DNA from: Terebella lapidaria
Lineage: Eukaryota; Annelida; Polychaeta; Terebellida; Terebellidae
Length of the DNA stretch: 64,000 bases
Reading direction: 5' to 3'
Assembly (NCBI GenBank): GCA_949152475.1
Contig: OX424556.1
Location: 13,760,664-13,824,663, forward strand
The notes below the pieces were generated by a model, which had not been told where the DNA came from, made no database searches, and worked only from the letters and a program-made list of their open reading frames with translations. Shown here in pieces: positions 60,101 through 64,000 of this stretch. The position numbers were made by a program, and so were the translations under genes. Position 1 is the stretch's first letter, and every line of letters starts with the position of its first letter.

Positions 60101-62095
60101 GGTTTACTGCCAAACAGTCCACCAGCGGTTGATGTATTCTGTCCAAATGTTAAGCCTGTCCCGGTGCTTGCTGGCTGGCCAAAACCAGTTGTCTTGTTGC
60201 CAAACAGACCTCCAGCTTGTTGTTGCTAGAAAACATAATCACTCATGTATTTCCACCAAAAACTGAAATGAGATAAAGAAAGTCAGCGATGTGTTGAATA
60301 CTTACTGTCTGTGTGTTAGTTCCAAAGCCTGAGAAGCCTGTGGACCCAGCGGCTGCCTGCTGTGTGTTACCAAACAGAGAGGGTGTGCCAGTACTGGTAG
60401 TTTGTCCAAACAAGCTCTGTGAAATAACAGGCACCATATGTATAACACCAAACAAAGTCTCAAATTCCAGAACTGTTCAATTACATTCACTAAACAATAC
60501 AAAAGATGCTGATAAGCTTGCAAGTATCTACTTGTAACATACCTTGTTCTGCGTGCCAAACAGTGCGTTGCCAGTATTGCCCATGGTTCCAAAGCCTGAG
60601 GAGGCAGTGGTGGTGGTGGTGGTCCCAAAGAGGGACTTGGTGGTGCTGGCTCCAAACAGACCACCCGACTGTGATTGCTGCGGCTGGGAGAACAGACCAC
60701 CACCTGTTGTTGCTGATGTGCTGGATTGACCGAATGCTGCAACAGAATGACCAGTCATTTTCTTCAAATGCCTCTGAAGACATTCATCAGAACACAGCAC
60801 TTCAAATATGGGTAGTGAGGATACAAAACAAGTTGATCAAGTATACAAATGTACTGGCTTATAATAAATACACAGAAATGTAGCATGTTGACTTACAGAA
60901 TCCACCAGGTTTGTTCTGTTGCCCGAATGCGCCGAAGCCTGAGCTCTGTGCCTGTGCGGGTTGAGTCTGGTTGAAGAGCCCTGTGCTGCCCGGCTGAGGC
61001 CCCTTCCTGTTGGCCGTGTAGTCCTCTGTGCGTAGCTCCTCAAGACTTTTGGACTCATACTCCTTCATGGCGGTGATGCACTGGTGGCGTGTGTTGATAT
61101 TGGTCGTCACTCCACTCTTCAGCATCGTGTCCTGACCAGACGGGGGATTGAACTTGACCGTGGTGCCACTCTGTGCTGTACCCCCAGCTCCAAAGCCACC
61201 TGAAATATATGCATACCCCTTTTGAGTCCTCCCTCCTAAGAATGAATCTCTAGGTGTATCAGTTATGAGTGATGCTGCTATGAGTAGTAGTTACCATGAC
61301 TACCTGTGTTGCCAAAGAGACCTCCGGTTCCCGCAGCAGGTGCTGGGGTAGTTCCACCAAAGAGTGATGTGTTGCCAGCTGCTGGAGTTGAGGAACCAAA
61401 CAAGTTTCCTGTTAAGGAAGTACAAAACGTTTCCCATACACACTTAATGTGCATGATCAAATTTGAGCATTATTTAGCATGTTTAGAACTGGAAGTTAAC
61501 ACTTACCTGTGGCTGGAGTTTTGGCTCCGAAGGTAGACGCAGCTGGAGTTCCAAATAGTCCAGTTGATGGCTGACTCGTGCCACCGAACATACCGCCACT
61601 GGTTTGTTGTTGTGCAGGTGTCTGGCCAAACCCTTGGCAAACATAAAGTTTTCAAACTATAAACTATCATTCGAGAATGGAGTATGCATCCTGGTTGACA
61701 AAATGGTCTTTATTTTAGCCTAAATGTCATAACAATTTATTGACACTGTACAAAATACGTTATGACTTCTGTACCTCCGAATGTATTCTGTGTTGTTGAC
61801 TGTCCGAAGGCGGAGGATGTGTTACCGAAGATCCCCGTAGACTGAGTGGTTGCCGTGGCTGTCTGCCCTCCACCCCCAAAGAGGCTGTTACTAGCCGCTG
61901 GGGTTGTGCTTCCAAACAAGCTTGTTGTCCCGAATCCAGACTGGGTACCAGCTACAACACAAGTGATCAAATTCATCGATCTGTCACTGGATCCAGGCAG
62001 CAATCCAAGATTGTATCTAATGATTATGTTGTTGTGTTTCAAGTCATTTTTTTACCTGGTTTGTTGAAAGTGCTGTTCATGGTTCCTCCAAACAT
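57173..62095 (-). CDS. NUP98: NUP98 precursor, Nup98 half (GLFG nucleoporin with autoproteolytic domain)
   Basis: Exons: 62056-62095, 61775-61951, 61507-61632, 61304-61408, 60897-61199, 60543-60736, 60306-60416, 60045-60225, 59702-59890, 59554-59617, 59308-59410, 58848-58994, 58517-58737, 58292-58405, 58070-58193, 57766-57979, 57535-57674, 57327-57440, 57065-57184. All are GT-AG and in phase; the entire precursor is 1849 residues (human about 1817). FG/GLFG repeats bind transport receptors; the GLEBS motif ([20 protein letters not shown], exon 5) binds RAE1/Gle2. Then come [19 protein letters not shown] and the autoproteolytic domain ([45 protein letters not shown]). By homology cleavage falls between Phe893 and Ser894 of HFS. 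The ATG (62093-62095, [10 protein letters not shown]) follows an acceptor at 62125, so a noncoding first exon lies upstream. Confidence 0.97.
59046..59205. mobile_element. 160-bp MITE with AATTGACCTATCCC ends
   Basis: AATTGACCTATCCCAAAT at the left is matched by ATTTGGGATAGGTCAATT at the right, a perfect inverted repeat. The interior holds TCGGACAACAT twice. It is non-coding, in the NUP98 intron between exons 58848-58994 and 59308-59410. Superfamily uncertain. Confidence 0.8.
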
Positions 62096-62124
62096 TCTGA
62101 CTTGGTTTGCTATAGATCTGAATT

Positions 62125-63290
62125 CTGTATGGAAAAAAGTCATTGTTGAACTACCGAGAACAAATGCTGCTATGCAATAAACATTGTTAGATATTATGAA
62201 TGAATTACAGCAAATCATCTTTGTCTTGATAAATATATAGTACCATATAAAATGTAAATGGTACTATCGTACAATATCGATGAACCAAGGTACAGCATGT
62301 ACAAGTTCAATATACTGATTGTTGCACTATGCCACGATTATTACAGGGACACAAACTTAGTAAACCTCACATAGGATGAGCGCATACTCAAATTTGACTT
62401 ACTATAGCTGCAAGAAAGATTGAGACTGCAGAATGATTGATGGTTGGTTATGACTTGAGGCAAGAATTCTCTGTTGCTCAGAAACTAATGTTGTCAATAT
62501 TAATACACACACACATAGTAATTGTGATTTGAGTCACAATTGCAATCGTGGTAACGATACTGAAAACTCTGATATTTTGACAACAGCTTACAGATCTTAT
62601 TTTGAGAATATCCATCTGTGAACACAGAAGAAAAGCAGCAAAAGGAAGCGGCAGTGATGAGTCATACATCTAATAACCTACTTTCCTTGGTGCAAGAAAA
62701 TCAGCGACCTTGATCTTATACGGCTTGACAATCTCAGGGCATCCCTACAGCCATCCTGATCCTCCGCAAATAAGACTATAGTTGCATTTTTTTTTATAGT
62801 ACCGTGAAAACTGAGCTAAGTTACAGTAGGGAGTTACTAAGTTACTGAGCTAAGTTACAGTAGGTTACAGTCGGGAGAGATGCCGTGTGAACTGGGAGAA
62901 ATAGTCAAATACAGTCAAATACACACCAATTCCGTTTTTGAACTGGAGAATGATAGCATATCATCCCCTTTCATGAAAAACAGCACTTGTTCACAGCCTG
63001 TGTACCGGGCCGAAAACCAGCCTGTAATCTGATGACAAATAATTCATAGCATATTCCCTTGGAATACGTTGATAAGTAACCGATACAGGACAGGTGCCGC
63101 AACTATTTACTGTAAAGGACTGTAACACTGCGAGTACTACTCCAGCTATACATAGCCAACTGGGTTCGCGTTAGCCTTTCGCCATTCGCCATAGGCGAAA
63201 CTCTCCAGTATCTGGTGAATGTAAATACAGAACTTTCGCCAAAAATGGCGAAAGCCGCTATCATCTACAAGTACCGTTCATACATAAAAA
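62125..63290. other. 5' region of NUP98, no coding sequence recognised
   Basis: An untranslated first exon and promoter should lie here, but no TATA box or unambiguous donor was singled out. A short tandem of GAGCTAAGTTACAGTAGG lies at 62813-62870. A small inverted repeat (TTTCGCCATTCGCC against GGCGAAAGCC) lies at 63176-63258. Confidence 0.4.
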
Positions 63291-64000
63291 ATTAGCCCAA
63301 AGGCTAAGATAGGTTACCGGACAATTTTGGTTTGGCCATGGCAGCATTGGCAGGTAACAGACCTTGAGATTTACCAATCAAGGTTCGCAGTGTAAACATA
63401 TGACCTTGGGATTTACCAATCAAGGTCATCCGTATGAACTTCGATGTAACCATTACATGTATGTGTGCGGCATTTGATATTCTATATGTTGGGTGGAATC
63501 GTTTAGGCCGCTCAGGTCAATTTACACATTCCAAGTCAGACATTTGGCACTCAAGGTCATCTGACGTCAAGTTCAAGGTCATCATTAGTTGTGCCATATA
63601 TGTCTTCCTATATGTTCATAATGCAAACAGGAGCTCTATCTGCAAGCATTTCATCTACAAAGGCAAATCTGGGCATTTTTTGACCCCAAAATGGCTGTTT
63701 TGACCTTTCAAGGTCATCCAAGGTCAAATTCAAGGTCACCACACAAGTCGCCATATATGACTTCCGATTTGAAAGTGCCAATTTCTAAGCTCTATCTTCA
63801 AGCGTTCTATGAGTACAGTCCTGACAGCTCCCATTATGAAGGAAAAAAGTGCCGAAAATTTTCTAAGTCCAAAATTTTTTTCAAAGGGTGAAAATTTTTT
63901 TTTGCCTAGAAATGGCCCAAAATCGATATTAATGTTATTTGGGGCGAAAAATTTTTTTTTCGCCGACTCGTCAAAAATTCAAAATGGCCGCCACACTGAG
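63291..64000 (-). mobile_element. GGTTACCGGACC element, inverted copy running off the window
   Basis: Starts ATTAGCCCAAAGGCTAAGAT then AGGTTACCGGACAATTTTGG, the reverse of the right end of the element at 40361. Continues with ACCTTGAGATTTACCAATCA, GGTCATC and AAAATGGCTG words seen in the 16.5, 40-43 and 51 kb repeats. The other end is beyond base 64000. Confidence 0.75.

Noticed and set aside
59640-60883. Plus-strand open frames opposite NUP98 exons
   Set aside because: They are shadows of the GLFG-coding exons on the minus strand and cross intron boundaries.

Overview
The window is nuclear DNA of an animal. Genes are split into many short exons with GT-AG introns, and repeats (LINE fragments, a tRNA-derived SINE, inverted-repeat DNA elements, minisatellites) fill most of the space between. 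The GACCTTGAATTTGACCTT-type repeats and small eglin-type inhibitor genes suggest a marine invertebrate, perhaps a mollusc, another lophotrochozoan or a lancelet. The species cannot be fixed from the sequence alone.

Layout. 1-2.2 kb: minus-strand LINE reverse-transcriptase fragment. 4.4-10.3 kb: inverted-repeat elements, three of them nested. 11.3-13.1 kb (minus): small secreted, probably GPI-anchored protein of 223 aa with a TATA promoter; its last exon is copied in tandem downstream. 15.1-23.7 kb (plus): 12-exon, 577-aa leucine-rich-repeat plus EF-hand protein (LRRC74-like) with three large intronic minisatellites. 24.7-25.1 kb: SINE. 27.2-39.1 kb (minus): three potato-inhibitor-I (eglin/CI-2 type) serine protease inhibitor genes. 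The first and third are intact three-coding-exon genes (67 aa each); in the second the last exon is split by a 2.3-kb inverted-repeat element. 28.5-30.9 kb: 54-bp satellite with a LINE 3' end inserted in it. 39.7-43.4 kb: tandemly duplicated repeat with one further element inserted in only one copy. 44.7-62.1 kb (minus): complete NUP98-NUP96 precursor gene, 37 coding exons, 1849 aa by my splice model, with the GLEBS motif, GLFG repeats, autoproteolytic domain and HFS cut site. Its 4.6-kb intron holds a RecQ-like helicase fragment and a 1.1-kb element.

The genes have unrelated jobs (nuclear pore scaffold, calcium-binding LRR protein, secreted protease inhibitors, cell-surface protein); I see no operon-like or pathway link, except that the inhibitor genes are a local duplicate family.

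The most unusual signal is a shared pattern: in three different genes, minisatellites have units that copy the 3' end of the adjacent coding exon and run outward across its splice donor or stop codon (about 59 bp x 25, 40 bp x 10, 73 bp x 12, 91 bp x 5). A fourth intronic array begins at a donor too, but its exon origin is weak. Exon models were read by eye; each was tested for GT-AG ends and phase continuity, and the three multi-exon models close exactly in frame.
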